DNA of 64,000 nucleotides from Corynebacterium pollutisoli (GTDB taxonomy: Bacteria > Actinomycetota > Actinomycetes > Mycobacteriales > Mycobacteriaceae): positions 62,001-126,000 of the forward strand of contig NZ_FXAR01000005.1 in assembly GCF_900177745.1 (NCBI RefSeq), in the 5' to 3' direction. The translations under genes and the position numbers were made by a program. Positions 45,405 to 55,473 of this stretch are shown piece after piece. A model generated the notes under the pieces. It was not told the origin of the DNA and did not search any database. It was given only the letters and a program-made list of their open reading frames with translations. Positions within the stretch are counted from its first letter, which is position 1. Every line of letters starts with the position of its first letter.

Positions 45405-45920
45405 TTACTTGGAGGGAGCCATCGTCTTGGGACCGCGGTTGAGCGCGATCTGACCGGACTGGATGAGCTCGCGGATGCCGAAGGGCTCGAGGACCTCCAG
45501 CAGGGCGCGCAGCTTGCCCGGGGTACCGGTGGCCTCGATGACCACGGACTCCTGGGCCACGTCGACGACGCGGGCGCGGAAGATGTTCGCGGCGTCGACG
45601 ACCTGCGGGCGGTTGGTGTTGTCGGCGTTGACCTTCACCAGCATGATGGCGCGGGCAATGGTCGACTCCTCCTCGAGGCGGACGACCTTGAGCACCGGGA
45701 TGATCTTGTTGAGCTGCTTGGTCACCTGCTCGATGACCAGCTCGTTGGCGTCGACCACGATGGTGATGCGCGAGATGCCCGGGGTGTCGGTGTGGGCCGA
45801 GACGATGGACACGAGGTTGTAGCCGCGGCGGGTGAACATGCCGGCGACACGCGAGATGATGCCGTCGACGTCCTGCACCAGGACGCTGAGGGTGTTACGG
45901 ACGATATCGGTGTTGGCCAT
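45405..45920 (-). CDS. ilvN: acetohydroxyacid synthase regulatory subunit
   Basis: Small subunit giving valine feedback control to IlvB. The 171 residues have an N-terminal ACT domain starting LSVLVQDVDGIISRVAGMF, with the regulatory triplet Gly20-Ile21-Ile22 that is altered in feedback-resistant C. glutamicum mutants. A wild-type feedback site is therefore expected. AAGGAG precedes the ATG. The gap to ilvB is 5 bp. Confidence 0.96.
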   Translation of the reverse strand: MANTDIVRNTLSVLVQDVDGIISRVAGMFTRRGYNLVSIVSAHTDTPGISRITIVVDANELVIEQVTKQLNKIIPVLKVVRLEEESTIARAIMLVKVNADNTNRPQVVDAANIFRARVVDVAQESVVIEATGTPGKLRALLEVLEPFGIRELIQSGQIALNRGPKTMAPSK

Positions 45921-45925
45921 GGGTC

Positions 45926-47836
45926 CTAGTTCTCCTTCTTCTCAGCGCGGTCCTCGAGGACCTCTTCGACGGTCTCCCCCTGGGCGTCCTCGAGCACCTC
46001 GTGGATGTCGGCCGGGGACTCGCCGGCGGACTCGTCACCCTCGAAGAAAGGACGCAGGCCGCGGGCGTACTCGATGTCGGAGTTGGAGGCGCCGGCGGCG
46101 ACCATCGGCCACACCTGCGCGTCCTCGCCGACGATGAAGTCGATGACGACGGGGCGGTCGTTGATCTCGCGGGCCTTCTGGATCGTCGGCAGCACGTCCT
46201 CCTCCCGGGTGACACGGAAGGCGACGCAGCCCAGTGCCTCGGAGAGGGTGACGAAGTCCGGCACGTACTCGTCCTGCTCGCGGAGCTTGGTGTTGGAGTA
46301 ACGGCCGCCGTAGAACAGGGTCTGCCACTGGCGGACCATGCCCAGGTTGCCGTTGTTGATGAGGGCGACCTTGATCGGGAAGCCCTCGACGGCGGCGGTG
46401 GTGAGCTCCTGATTGGTCATCTGGAAGCAGCCGTCACCGTCGATGGCCCACACCTCGGCGTCCGGCAGGCCGGCCTTGGCGCCCATGGCGGCGGGGACGG
46501 AGTAGCCCATCGTGCCCAGGCCACCGGAGTTGAGCCAGGTGCGCGGCTTCTCGAAGTCGACGAACTGGGCGGCCCACATCTGGTGCTGGCCGACGCCCGC
46601 GACGTAGATGGCGTCCGGACCGGCGGCCTGCGACAGGGTCTCGATGACGAACTGCGGGCTCATCATGCCGTCGGACTGCTTGTCGTAGCCGCGCGGGAAG
46701 CGCACCTTGAGGTCCGTGAGGTAGTCGACCCACTCGGAGATCTCCGGCGGGGTGAGGTTCTTGGAGGACCTGTAGGTGCGCAGCAGCGCGGAGAGGACCT
46801 CGCGGGCGTCACCGACGATCGGGACGGCGGCCTCCCGGATCTTGCCGATCTCCGCCGGGTCGATGTCGGCGTGGATGACCTTGGCGTCCGGGGCGAACTC
46901 GTCGAGGTTGCCGGTGACGCGGTCGTCGAAACGCGCGCCGATGGCGATGAGCAGGTCGGAGCGCTGCATGGCGCCGACGGCCGGGACGGCACCGTGCATG
47001 CCGGGCATGCCCATGTGCAGGCGGTGGGACTCCGGGAACGCGCCCAGCGCCATGAGGGTGGTGACGACCGGGATGCCGGTGTACTCGGCGAACTCCAGCA
47101 GCTCCTGGTTGGCGTCGGCCTTGATCACGCCGCCGCCGATGTAGAGGCAGGGGCGCTCGGCCTCGGCGATCATCTGGACGGCCTGGGTGATCTGGCGGGA
47201 GTGCGGCGTGGTGACCGGCTTGTAGCCCGGCAGGTCCATCTTCGGCGGCCAGACGAAGTCGAACTCCGCGTTCTGGATGTCCTTGGGGATGTCCACGAGG
47301 ACCGGACCGGGGCGACCGGTCAGGGCGAGGTGGAACGCCTCCATGAGGGTGCGGGCGATGTCGTTGGGGTCGGTGACCATGAAGTTGTGCTTCGTGATCG
47401 GCATGGTGACACCGCGGATGTCGGCCTCCTGGAAGGCGTCGGTGCCCAGCAGGGAGCGGCCGACCTGGCCGGTGATGGCGACCATCGGGACGGAGTCCAG
47501 GTTGGCGTCGGCCAGCGGGGTGACCAGGTTGGTGGCACCCGGGCCGGAGGTGGCGATGCAGACGCCGACCTTGCCGGTCACCTGGGCGTAGCCGGTGGCG
47601 GCGTGGCCGGAACCCTGCTCGTGGCGCACCAGCACGTGGCGCAGCTTGGTGGAGGAGAACAGGGGGTCATACAGCGGGAGGATGGCGCCGCCGGGCAGAC
47701 CGAAGACGATGTCGGTGCCGAGCTCCTCGAGGGACCGGACGATCGCCTGGGCGCCGGTCATCCGCTCGGGGGCGTTCTCGGCCCCCGCGGACTTCTTGGC
47801 GACCGTGGCCGGGGTGGGCGTGTGCGAAGCTGCCAC
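45926..47836 (-). CDS. ilvB: acetohydroxyacid synthase catalytic subunit
   Basis: Thiamine diphosphate and FAD enzyme forming acetolactate and acetohydroxybutyrate. The 636 residues include [16 protein letters not shown], the catalytic-glutamate region [24 protein letters not shown] and the ThDP motif [14 protein letters not shown] 47836 is preceded by AGGAG. A leader peptide and hairpin attenuator lie upstream, so transcription should respond to branched-chain amino acid supply. Confidence 0.96.
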   Translation of the reverse strand: MAASHTPTPATVAKKSAGAENAPERMTGAQAIVRSLEELGTDIVFGLPGGAILPLYDPLFSSTKLRHVLVRHEQGSGHAATGYAQVTGKVGVCIATSGPGATNLVTPLADANLDSVPMVAITGQVGRSLLGTDAFQEADIRGVTMPITKHNFMVTDPNDIARTLMEAFHLALTGRPGPVLVDIPKDIQNAEFDFVWPPKMDLPGYKPVTTPHSRQITQAVQMIAEAERPCLYIGGGVIKADANQELLEFAEYTGIPVVTTLMALGAFPESHRLHMGMPGMHGAVPAVGAMQRSDLLIAIGARFDDRVTGNLDEFAPDAKVIHADIDPAEIGKIREAAVPIVGDAREVLSALLRTYRSSKNLTPPEISEWVDYLTDLKVRFPRGYDKQSDGMMSPQFVIETLSQAAGPDAIYVAGVGQHQMWAAQFVDFEKPRTWLNSGGLGTMGYSVPAAMGAKAGLPDAEVWAIDGDGCFQMTNQELTTAAVEGFPIKVALINNGNLGMVRQWQTLFYGGRYSNTKLREQDEYVPDFVTLSEALGCVAFRVTREEDVLPTIQKAREINDRPVVIDFIVGEDAQVWPMVAAGASNSDIEYARGLRPFFEGDESAGESPADIHEVLEDAQGETVEEVLEDRAEKKEN

Positions 47837-47970
47837 GTTATCAAGCTCCTAATTTCACAAGGACAATGCAGTTGGAACGCTACCTGGTGACACTTCCTGT
47901 GGTGCGGGAGGGTCGGCCGGGCGGCTGGCGTCGGCACAAGTTGGCTGTGACCTGTGACCATCTAATGACA

Positions 47971-48014
47971 AAGCCCCCGCACAGCACTGATGGTGGGTGC
48001 TGTCGAGGGCGCTT
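47971..48014 (-). terminator. ilvB attenuator hairpin
   Basis: Between the leader peptide and ilvB the minus strand can form a stem with core CAGCAC / GTGCTG extended by GCCCTC / GGGGGC, followed by a U-rich TTTGTCATT. It starts about 25 bp past the leader stop, the arrangement expected for transcription attenuation. Confidence 0.7.
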
Positions 48015-48037
48015 GTCGAGACGACTGGGTAGGGTCG

Positions 48038-48085
48038 TTACGGCAGGCGCCGCGCAGCTGCTACCACAAGTCGAATGATGTTCAT
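48038..48085 (-). CDS. ilvBNC leader peptide
   Basis: 15-codon frame MNIIRLVVAAARRLP, rich in Ile, Leu and Val control codons and almost the same as the leader peptide I recall for C. glutamicum ilvB. Slow translation when branched-chain aminoacyl-tRNAs are scarce would disrupt the downstream terminator. TATGAT lies exactly 7 nt before the ATG, so the leader is translated from a leaderless mRNA. Confidence 0.88.
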   Translation of the reverse strand: MNIIRLVVAAARRLP

Positions 48086-48092
48086 GCCGCTC

Positions 48093-48098
48093 ATCATA
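48093..48098 (-). promoter_or_regulatory. -10 element of the ilvBNC promoter
   Basis: TATGAT, 7 nt before the leader-peptide ATG, places the transcription start at or next to that ATG. The divergent mscCG start is only 50 bp away. Confidence 0.65.
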
Positions 48099-48134
48099 CA
48101 CACGGGGGTGGGGGTTAGTCGTATCGTGGGCGGC

Positions 48135-49649
48135 ATGCTCGACTTCGCCTCCTATCTCCTCTCCCGTGCCTGGGCGTGGATGGCCGATCAGGGCCTGACC
48201 CTGGCCATCCTCTTCGTCATCGCGCTGCTCGTGCCCCGCGTGGGCCGTTTCGCGCAACGCTGGCTGGCCCGGGGTGTCGAGGAGACCACCGACGCGGATG
48301 AGTCGAAGACCCGCCTGGCGCTCACCGGCGTCGGCGTCTACGTCTTCCAGCTCATCGCGTTCTTCCTGCTCCTGGTGTTCTTCCTGCAGACGCTCGGCTT
48401 CTCGCTGGCGGGCGCGGCCATCCCGGCGACCGTGGTGTCGGCGGCGATCGGTTTCGGCGCGCAGTCGATCATCGCGGACTTCCTCGCCGGGTTCTTCATC
48501 CTCACGGAGAAGCAGTTCGGCGTGGGCGACTGGGTGCGTTTCGAGGGCAACGGCATCAAGGTGGAGGGCACGGTCATCCAGATCACGATGCGCTCCACCC
48601 GCATCCGCACCCTGGCGCAGGAGACGGTGATCATCCCCAACTCCACCGCCCGGGTGAGCATCAACACCTCCAACTACTGGTCGCGCGCCGTGGTGGTCAT
48701 CCCGGTGCCGCTGCTGGGGTCCGCCGACACGCAGGAGGCGATCGACCGATCCGAGGCGGCGACCCGCCGCGCGCTGCGGCGTCCGGACGTCGCGAAGGAG
48801 CTCATCGGCGAGCTCGACGTCCACCCGGCGGTGAGCATCAATCCGCCCGCCACGGTCGGTATGCCGTGGACGATGGACATGCGTTTCATGATCCAGGTCG
48901 AGGCCGGCATGCAGTGGCTCGTCGAACGCGCCATCCGCACGGAAATCCTCGACGAGTTCTGGAACGAGTACGGCTCCGCCACCACCATCACCGGCGAGGT
49001 CAAGGACCGCGTCGACACCGTCACCACCGCGGCACTGTCCAGAACCCCGCTTATCGACGTCCCCGTCTCCGGCTCCCCGGACTCCGCCGGCGATCAGGAG
49101 ATCGATGTCCCCTCCGGCTTCGCCGACGAGGAGGGGCGGGATCCGGCGGTCGTCGACCGCGGCCCCCAGGGCGACGAACCCACCGACACCACCGAGGACC
49201 AGACCCCGGCGGGCGGGGTGTTCCGCAGCGACTCCCCCACCTCCCGCTGGCGCCGTTTCGTCTCCTTCGGCGGCCGGGTGCGTACCTCGACGACGTCCCT
49301 CTTCGCCGCGCTCTTCGTACTGCTCGTGCTCAAGACCCTCACGGTCGACGCCGGGGAGGATGGCCCCTCCGGGGTTCTCGCCCCGCGCACCCCCACGGTC
49401 GAGACCACCACCCCCACCGCGCCCTCCGTCGCCCCCGAGCCTGTCCCCGAGGCCACCCCGGAGCAGACGTGGCGGGAGCAGACCCCGGCGCCCACCCCGA
49501 CCCAGACACCACAGCAGCAACCGCAGCCCCGCCAGGCACCGCAACCGGTGGAGCCGACGGCGACCTCCCCGGTGCCGGAACCGGGCGTCGATACGCAGCT
49601 TCCGCAGACCCCGCAGGCCCCGGTCACCCCGGACGCGGGAGAACAGTGA
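48135..49649 (+). CDS. mscCG: mechanosensitive channel MscCG (glutamate exporter type)
   Basis: 504 residues. Three N-terminal membrane segments and the MscS beta-domain (FGAQSIIADFLAGFFILTEK, VGDWVRFEGNGIKVEGTV, ETVIIPNSTARVSI) are followed by a cytoplasmic linker, a fourth membrane helix (SLFAALFVLLVLKTLTV) and a Pro/Thr-rich extracellular tail of about 85 residues. This extended layout is specific to the corynebacterial glutamate-exporting channel. The start follows TATCGT by 7 nt (leaderless). It is divergent from the ilvBNC leader. The tail is low-complexity and likely diverges quickly. Confidence 0.93.
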   Translation: MLDFASYLLSRAWAWMADQGLTLAILFVIALLVPRVGRFAQRWLARGVEETTDADESKTRLALTGVGVYVFQLIAFFLLLVFFLQTLGFSLAGAAIPATVVSAAIGFGAQSIIADFLAGFFILTEKQFGVGDWVRFEGNGIKVEGTVIQITMRSTRIRTLAQETVIIPNSTARVSINTSNYWSRAVVVIPVPLLGSADTQEAIDRSEAATRRALRRPDVAKELIGELDVHPAVSINPPATVGMPWTMDMRFMIQVEAGMQWLVERAIRTEILDEFWNEYGSATTITGEVKDRVDTVTTAALSRTPLIDVPVSGSPDSAGDQEIDVPSGFADEEGRDPAVVDRGPQGDEPTDTTEDQTPAGGVFRSDSPTSRWRRFVSFGGRVRTSTTSLFAALFVLLVLKTLTVDAGEDGPSGVLAPRTPTVETTTPTAPSVAPEPVPEATPEQTWREQTPAPTPTQTPQQQPQPRQAPQPVEPTATSPVPEPGVDTQLPQTPQAPVTPDAGEQ

Positions 49650-49671
49650 CGCCTCCACTAGCATGGTCGCC

Positions 49672-50226
49672 ATGAGTTCAGACGCTGCTCACGCAGAATC
49701 CGTGGAGTTCGCCCCGGAGCGGGCCAACCTCTTCGCGGCCGGCCTCATCATCGCCGTCGCGCTGCTGGTCATCCCCTCCGCACCGCAGTACCTCGCCTGG
49801 CTGCTGCTCATCCCGGCGGCCTTCATCTTCTGGGTACTCCGGGCGCGCACCGTGGTCGGTGAGAGCGGCGTCGACCTCCGCTACGCCTTCCGCGGCGACC
49901 GCTCGGTCGGCTGGGAGGACGTGGCGGGCGTCGGATTCAAGGGCTCCCGTGCCCTGCTCACCACGAAGGACGGCGCCGAGTACATGATGCCGGGCGTCAC
50001 CTTCAACTCCCTGCCGAAGCTGGCGGAGGCCTCCCGGGGACGCATCCCGGACGCGCTGACCGCGGCGCAGGAGGCGCAGGACGAGAAGGTCGTCATCATC
50101 CACCGCGACGGGCAGCAGTTCATGGTCTCCAAGGAGGAGTACGCTGCTCGGGAGGCCTCCAAGCAGCCGCGACCTGACCGCACCACCATCAACGAAAACA
50201 CCACCGAGAACCCGAAGGAGCAGTAA
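49672..50226 (+). CDS. PH-domain membrane protein
   Basis: 184 residues: two membrane segments (about residues 17-55) followed by a bacterial PH-like domain (VGESGVDLRYAFRGDRSVGWEDVAGVGF) and a charged tail. Function unknown. TAGCAT lies 7 nt before ATG 49672, favouring that start over 49663. The last codons contain the AAGGAG that serves ilvD, so the two genes are a coupled pair. Confidence 0.78.
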   Translation: MSSDAAHAESVEFAPERANLFAAGLIIAVALLVIPSAPQYLAWLLLIPAAFIFWVLRARTVVGESGVDLRYAFRGDRSVGWEDVAGVGFKGSRALLTTKDGAEYMMPGVTFNSLPKLAEASRGRIPDALTAAQEAQDEKVVIIHRDGQQFMVSKEEYAAREASKQPRPDRTTINENTTENPKEQ

Positions 50227-52065
50227 GTGTTCCCGCTTCGATCCAAAGTCACCACCGTCGGACGTAACGCCGCCGGTGCCCGCGCCCTGTGGCGTGCCAC
50301 CGGCACCAAGGAGAATGAGTTCGGCAAGCCGATCGTGGCGATCGTCAACTCCTACACCCAGTTCGTCCCGGGCCACGTGCACCTGAAGAACGTCGGCGAC
50401 ATCGTCGCGGACGCGGTCCGTGCCGCCGGTGGCGTGCCCAAGGAGTTCCACACCATCGCCGTCGACGACGGCATCGCCATGGGACACGGCGGCATGCTCT
50501 ACTCCCTGCCCTCGCGCGAGATCATCGCCGACTCCGTCGAGTACATGGTCAACGCCCACACGGCCGACGCCATGGTGTGCATCTCCAACTGCGACAAGAT
50601 CACCCCGGGCATGCTCAACGCCGCCCTGCGCCTCAACATCCCGGCCGTGTTCGTCTCCGGTGGTCCGATGGAGGCCGGTAAGGCCGTCGTCGTCGACGGC
50701 GTCGCGCAGACCCCGACCGACCTCATCACCGCCATCGCCGCCTCCGCCAACGAGGCCGTCTCCGACGAGGGCCTGGCACAGATCGAGGAGTCGGCCTGCC
50801 CGACCTGCGGTTCCTGCTCCGGCATGTTCACCGCCAACTCGATGAACTGCCTCACCGAGGCCCTCGGCCTGTCCCTGCCGGGCAACGGCACGACCCTGGC
50901 CACCCACTCCGCCCGCCGTCGCCTCTTCGAGCAGGCCGGCGAGACCATCGTCGAGATGTGCCGCCGCTACTACGGCGAGGAGGACGAGTCCGTCCTGCCG
51001 CGCAGCGTCGCCACCAAGGACGCGTTCCGCAACGCCATGGCCCTCGACATGGCCATGGGCGGTTCCACCAACACGATCCTGCACACCCTGGCCGCCGCGC
51101 AGGAGGGTGAGGTCGACTTCACCCTCGCCGACATCGAGGAGATCTCGCACCAGGTGCCGTGCATCTCCAAGGTCGCCCCCAACGGCGTCTACCACATCGA
51201 GGACGTCCACCGCGCCGGCGGCATCCCCGCCATCCTCGGTGAGCTGCGCCGCGCCGACCTGCTCAACGAGGACGTCCACTCCGTCGTCTACGACAGCCTC
51301 GACGGTTGGCTCAACGACTGGGACATCCGCGGCGGCAAGGCCATCGACGCCGCCACCGAGCTCTTCCACGCCGCCCCGGGTGGCGTGCGCACCACCGAGC
51401 CCTTCTCCACGGACAACCGCTGGGACTCCCTGGACACCGACCAGGTCAACGGCTGCATCCACGACGTCGAGCACGCCCACTCCGCCGACGGCGGCCTGGT
51501 GGTCCTGCGCGGCAACCTGGCACCGGACGGCTCCGTGCTCAAGACCGCCGGCGTCGAGGAGGAGCTGTGGACCTTCACCGGCCCGGCCCGCGTCGTCGAC
51601 AGCCAGGAGGAGGCCGTCTCCATCATCCTCAAGCGCGAGGTCCAGCCGGGCGAGGTCGTGGTCATCCGCTACGAGGGCCCGTCCGGCGGCCCGGGCATGC
51701 AGGAGATGCTGCACCCGACGTCCTTCCTCAAGGGTGCGGGCCTGGGCAAGAAGTGCGCCCTGATCACCGACGGTCGTTTCTCCGGCGGCACCTCCGGCCT
51801 GTCCATCGGCCACATCTCCCCCGAGGCCGCCCACGGTGGACTCATCGGACTGATCGAGAACGGTGACCCGATCACCATCGACGTCCACACCCGCCGCCTG
51901 TCCCTCGACCTGCCGGACGAGGAGATCGCGCGTCGTCGAGAAGCAATGGAGGCCTCGGAGAAGCCGTGGACCCCGCAGCGCGAGCGCCAGGTCTCCAAGG
52001 CCCTGCGCGCCTACGCGTCGATGGCCACCTCCGCCGATAAGGGAGCCGTCCGCCGGGTCGACTAA
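50227..52065 (+). CDS. ilvD: dihydroxyacid dehydratase
   Basis: Fe-S dehydratase giving the 2-keto acids for valine and isoleucine. The 612 residues contain CDKITPGM, the cysteine motif [19 protein letters not shown] and [15 protein letters not shown]. The three cluster cysteines are therefore present. The GTG start at 50227 immediately follows the preceding stop, with AAGGAG 6 nt upstream. Confidence 0.97.
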   Translation: MFPLRSKVTTVGRNAAGARALWRATGTKENEFGKPIVAIVNSYTQFVPGHVHLKNVGDIVADAVRAAGGVPKEFHTIAVDDGIAMGHGGMLYSLPSREIIADSVEYMVNAHTADAMVCISNCDKITPGMLNAALRLNIPAVFVSGGPMEAGKAVVVDGVAQTPTDLITAIAASANEAVSDEGLAQIEESACPTCGSCSGMFTANSMNCLTEALGLSLPGNGTTLATHSARRRLFEQAGETIVEMCRRYYGEEDESVLPRSVATKDAFRNAMALDMAMGGSTNTILHTLAAAQEGEVDFTLADIEEISHQVPCISKVAPNGVYHIEDVHRAGGIPAILGELRRADLLNEDVHSVVYDSLDGWLNDWDIRGGKAIDAATELFHAAPGGVRTTEPFSTDNRWDSLDTDQVNGCIHDVEHAHSADGGLVVLRGNLAPDGSVLKTAGVEEELWTFTGPARVVDSQEEAVSIILKREVQPGEVVVIRYEGPSGGPGMQEMLHPTSFLKGAGLGKKCALITDGRFSGGTSGLSIGHISPEAAHGGLIGLIENGDPITIDVHTRRLSLDLPDEEIARRREAMEASEKPWTPQRERQVSKALRAYASMATSADKGAVRRVD

Positions 52066-52075
52066 CATCGTCCGG

Positions 52076-53311
52076 GTGACTGACCTCTCGAAGCCCGCGA
52101 CCCCGTCCCTCACCGCCGTCCTGCAGATGGTGGTGGCCCTGGGACTGGTCGCGGGCTTCGGCGTCATCGGACGCCAGATGATGATCACCGACTTCCCCGT
52201 CGACATGATCATCTATCTCGAGGGCGTGCGCGCCTTCCTCGACGGCGGCGAGATGTACTCCGTGCCCATGTACGCCGGGGACCTTGCCCTGCCGTTCATC
52301 TACCCGCCGTTCGGCGCGCTGGTCATGGTACCCTTCGTCGGCTTCGAACCGGATCTCGCCGGCGACCTCATGATCATCCTCTCGGCCGGGCTGGTGCTCG
52401 TGTGCCTGTGGTTCGTGCTGCAGGCGGCGACGCGGCTGCGCGGCTGGATGCTGGCGGCACTCACCGCGGCGGTGTGGCCGGTGATGCTGCTCATCGAGCC
52501 GGTGTGGCTCAACTCCGGCTTCGCGCAGCTCAACATCGTGCTCATGGCGCTGGTGGTGCTCGACCTCGTGCCGCGGAAACGCCGTCTGCCGCAGGGCTGG
52601 CTCATCGGGCTGGCGGCGGCGATCAAGCTCACTCCCCTGGCGATGCTGCTGTTCTTCCTGCTGCGCCGCGACATCCGCTCCATCCTCATCGCCGGTGTCT
52701 CCGCGCTGCTGGCCACGGGCGTGGCCGCGCTGTTCCGCTGGGACGCGACGAAGGAGTTCTACACCTCCGTGCTGCTCGACATGGGCTCGAGTTCCGAGTT
52801 CGGCGTCAACACCGTCTACCAGTCCAACAGCTCCCTCAAGGGCATGATCATGCGCTGGTTCACCTCCGCGGATGCGCTCGACGCGCACTCCACCCTGGTC
52901 AACGGCCTGTGGCTGGGGCTCTCGCTGCTCACCATCGTGCTCGGCGGGTGGCTCATGGTGGCGCTCATGCGCCGCGACATGCTTATCGACGCCGCCCTCG
53001 TCAACGCCGTCATCATGCTCCTCATCTCCCCCGTCTCCTGGTCCCACCACTGGATCTGGCTCACCCTGCTCCTGCCCGTCGTGGCATGGCGCTGCCTCAC
53101 CGTCCTCCGCGGCCCCGTGGTGCTCGGCGCTCTGGTCTTCACGTGGACCGCGCTGGTGATCACCCAGCCGCCGAAGTGGTGGTACGGCGACTCCATCGAC
53201 ATCCACGCGCTCGGCTTCTGGCAGAAGCTCCTGGTGAGTGACTTCGTGTGGCTGGGGATCGCGGTGCTGGTGGCGTGGGCGTGGGCGCTGCGCGCGGTGC
53301 CGCGCCGCTGA
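52076..53311 (+). CDS. GT87-family polyprenyl-phosphate-mannose/arabinose-type glycosyltransferase
   Basis: 411 residues with about ten hydrophobic segments. FIYPPFGALVMVPF after an acidic N-terminal loop, WLNSGFAQLNIVLMALVVLDL, AAIKLTPLAMLLFFLLRR and SPVSWSHHWIWL are the marks of GT87 enzymes that elongate lipomannan or arabinan on the outer membrane leaflet. Acceptor unknown. TAACAT 7 nt before the GTG indicates a leaderless mRNA, although it lies 10 bp after ilvD. Confidence 0.8.
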   Translation: MTDLSKPATPSLTAVLQMVVALGLVAGFGVIGRQMMITDFPVDMIIYLEGVRAFLDGGEMYSVPMYAGDLALPFIYPPFGALVMVPFVGFEPDLAGDLMIILSAGLVLVCLWFVLQAATRLRGWMLAALTAAVWPVMLLIEPVWLNSGFAQLNIVLMALVVLDLVPRKRRLPQGWLIGLAAAIKLTPLAMLLFFLLRRDIRSILIAGVSALLATGVAALFRWDATKEFYTSVLLDMGSSSEFGVNTVYQSNSSLKGMIMRWFTSADALDAHSTLVNGLWLGLSLLTIVLGGWLMVALMRRDMLIDAALVNAVIMLLISPVSWSHHWIWLTLLLPVVAWRCLTVLRGPVVLGALVFTWTALVITQPPKWWYGDSIDIHALGFWQKLLVSDFVWLGIAVLVAWAWALRAVPRR

Positions 53312-53317
53312 CGCGGA

Positions 53318-53409
53318 TTCGCACTATCGTCAGACAGCCCGGGCGCTCCGGGCCCTGCTACGACCTGAGACCCGGGCTTGAGAGGGCGTGGGTGTACGAC
53401 GAAATCGCG
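53318..53409. repeat. 92-bp repeat, copy 1
   Basis: Shares an identical 34-bp head beginning TTCGCACTATCGTCAGACAG and a tail GGGTGTACGACGAAATCGCG with copy 2 (one tail difference). Head and tail are imperfect inverted repeats of each other (TATCGTC...ACA.CCCG.GCGCTC). The 35-bp middle has diverged. It lies between convergent genes. Confidence 0.75.
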
Positions 53410-53441
53410 CTTCGCTCTGTCAGCGCCCCGCTGGGCGCGGG

Positions 53442-53533
53442 TTCGCACTATCGTCAGACAGCCCGGGCGCTCCGGACGCTGTTAGGACCGGAGAGCCGGT
53501 CCTAAGAGCGCGCGGGTGTACGACGATATCGCG
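53442..53533. repeat. 92-bp repeat, copy 2
   Basis: Same length and ends as copy 1, 32 bp downstream. Its middle contains a perfect 10-bp stem TTAGGACCGG / CCGGTCCTAA with loop AGAG that copy 1 lacks. The unit can fold into one long branched hairpin. Confidence 0.75.
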
Positions 53534-53553
53534 TCCCGGCGTGCCCGGAGACG

Positions 53554-53584
53554 CCGACGGCCCCGCACTGGGCGGGGCCGTCGG
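53554..53584. terminator. strong GC-rich hairpin between convergent genes
   Basis: Perfect 13-bp stem CCGACGGCCCCGC / GCGGGGCCGTCGG with a 5-nt loop, 12 bp from the stop of the DoxX gene. No U-tract on either strand. Confidence 0.7.
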
Positions 53585-53596
53585 TGATGTGGAGTA

Positions 53597-54589
53597 CTAC
53601 GCGAGCGGGTTGACGCCTGCGCCGAACCACCACAGGGCGACGGCACCGGCGATGGCCAGCAGGATGAAGATCCAGGAGCTGACCAGCGGGCGGCGTGCCC
53701 AGCTGCGGCCGAAGTCCAGGGAGACCAGGCCCGGACCGGTGAACTGCAGCGCCAGGGAGATGCCCAGCATGACGATGGACAGCCACACCGACTCCGGCCA
53801 GGCGAAGATATTCGCGCCGGCACCGGAGGTGGTCAGTTCGTGGAGGGCGGTGAAGGAAGTGACGATGGTCGCCACCATCGCGAACAGCGGAGTGATGAGG
53901 CCGAGGACCAGGAACACGCCGGCCGCCAGCTGCAGCGACGGGATGATGATGGCCAGGCCGCCCGGGGCCAGGTAGTTGGCGTAGTCGGCCTCCAGGCCGG
54001 AGATGCCCGGGTTGCCGCCGAGGCGGAAGAAGGTGCCCACGGCCTCGAGGATGAGCCAGCCGCCGAGCAGCAGGCGGATGATGAGCAGACCGAAGTCCAT
54101 GGTGCCGCGGCGGTGGTCGCGCACGGTCGGCTCGTCCGCTGCGGTGGCGGTGGGGTGGTCGTAATCGGCGGGCACGGCGGCGGGGGCCACCGGGGCCGGT
54201 GCCGGGGCGGCGGCCGCGGTCGCGGCCGGCTGGGAGGCCGGGCGGTCGTAGGCCATGGTCTGGTGGGTCTCGTAGGTCTCGTGGGAGCCGGTCGGGGCGA
54301 AGTCCTGGTCGGCGTAGGTCGGCTGCGGGGTGGCCTGCGGCTTGATCTCCTGCGGGGCGGCGCGGCCGGTGCGGTCGAAGAGGCCGTTGGAGGTCTGGGG
54401 GAACTGGGTGGTGGCGTCGTTGCCGCCGGGCACGGAGCCGGCGTCAGCCTTGCTCAGCGGCGTGGAACCGGCCCCCGAGGAGCGGGGCGCCGGGTCGGCG
54501 GCGTGGGTGTCCTTGTTGTAGGTGGGCACGTCGAGCCCGTCGGCGTCGTACGAGCCCGCACGGTCGGGGGTCTGGTTCTTGTCGGTCAT
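53597..54589 (-). CDS. DoxX-family membrane protein with long disordered N-terminus
   Basis: 330 residues. Residues 1 to about 165 are polar, then Ala/Pro-rich and probably disordered. The C-terminal part has four membrane helices of the DoxX type (GTMDFGLLIIRLLLGGWLI, GGLAIIIPSLQLAAGVFLV). DoxX proteins are linked to quinone or thiol redox processes, but the substrate is unknown here. TAATCT 6 nt before the ATG indicates a leaderless mRNA. Confidence 0.82.
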   Translation of the reverse strand: MTDKNQTPDRAGSYDADGLDVPTYNKDTHAADPAPRSSGAGSTPLSKADAGSVPGGNDATTQFPQTSNGLFDRTGRAAPQEIKPQATPQPTYADQDFAPTGSHETYETHQTMAYDRPASQPAATAAAAPAPAPVAPAAVPADYDHPTATAADEPTVRDHRRGTMDFGLLIIRLLLGGWLILEAVGTFFRLGGNPGISGLEADYANYLAPGGLAIIIPSLQLAAGVFLVLGLITPLFAMVATIVTSFTALHELTTSGAGANIFAWPESVWLSIVMLGISLALQFTGPGLVSLDFGRSWARRPLVSSWIFILLAIAGAVALWWFGAGVNPLA

Positions 54590-54667
54590 GCTGCCAGATT
54601 AAGGCAGATATCAGGCGCCGGGCGGCCTTGAGGCCGCGAGCCGCGTGGCGAAATGCCAACAATCCGA

Positions 54668-55405
54668 TCACGGACACCGCATGAGTTCGCGGGACAGCGC
54701 CTCCTGCTCGGCCTCGGTGACCCACAGACCGTAGGTCGCCTTCACCCCGATGATGCGGGAGACGTAGTCGCACCGGAAGCTCGTGTCGGGCGGGAGCCAG
54801 GTGGCGGCGTCGCCTGCCCCCTTCTGCTGGTTGAGGTCACCGCGGACGGCGAGGAGGTTGGCGGGGTCGTTGGCGAAGTCCCGGCGGGTGTCCTCGTCCC
54901 AGGCCTGGGCACCCTTCTGCCAGGCGTCGGCAAGCGCAACGACGTGGTCGATCTGGATCTCGGCGCTGCGCGGGCCGCGGACGAACTCGAGGGTCTCGCC
55001 CGAGTAGGGGTCGAGGAGGGTGCCGGACTCGACGAGGCACCCGTGGGTGCCGGGGCGGATGACGGTGTCGTGGAGGTCGCGGCGCAGGACGTCGTTGCGG
55101 GTGTCGCAGCCGTTGCGTCCGCCGGGGACGCGCACGTCGTCGCTCCAGGCCTGGCCGAAGAGTGCCCGGTCGTAGCCGGTCATGGGGGCGCGGCCCTTGA
55201 CCTCGAGGGTGGCCAGGAGTTCGCGGGCCGGGGAGGTCGGCTCCGGGGCGACCTCGACGGTCTCGGTGACCACCTCGGTCACCATCTCGGTGACCGTCGG
55301 GGTGACCACCGGGGGACGGGTGAGGGCGGAGGGGGCGTCGAGAAGCAGGGCGGAGCCGATGACCGCGACGATGCCCGCACCGAGCACGGCAGCGAGACGT
55401 TTCAT
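54668..55405 (-). CDS. secreted HNH nuclease-like (DUF1524) protein
   Basis: 245 residues with an N-terminal signal peptide or anchor (LAAVLGAGIVAVIGSALLL), a Thr/Val-rich stretch and a DUF1524 HNH domain with IQIDHVVALADAW, NLLAVRGDLNQQKG and a C-terminal cysteine. The histidine and asparagine positions of an HNH site are present. Secreted members may degrade environmental DNA. ATG 55405 is preferred to TTG 55417. Confidence 0.8.
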   Translation of the reverse strand: MKRLAAVLGAGIVAVIGSALLLDAPSALTRPPVVTPTVTEMVTEVVTETVEVAPEPTSPARELLATLEVKGRAPMTGYDRALFGQAWSDDVRVPGGRNGCDTRNDVLRRDLHDTVIRPGTHGCLVESGTLLDPYSGETLEFVRGPRSAEIQIDHVVALADAWQKGAQAWDEDTRRDFANDPANLLAVRGDLNQQKGAGDAATWLPPDTSFRCDYVSRIIGVKATYGLWVTEAEQEALSRELMRCP

Positions 55406-55473
55406 GATGGATCTCAAGGTAGCAAGGCCCCCGGACGTTGACGTCGCCGGGTTCGAACGCTAGGGTTGTTGAC

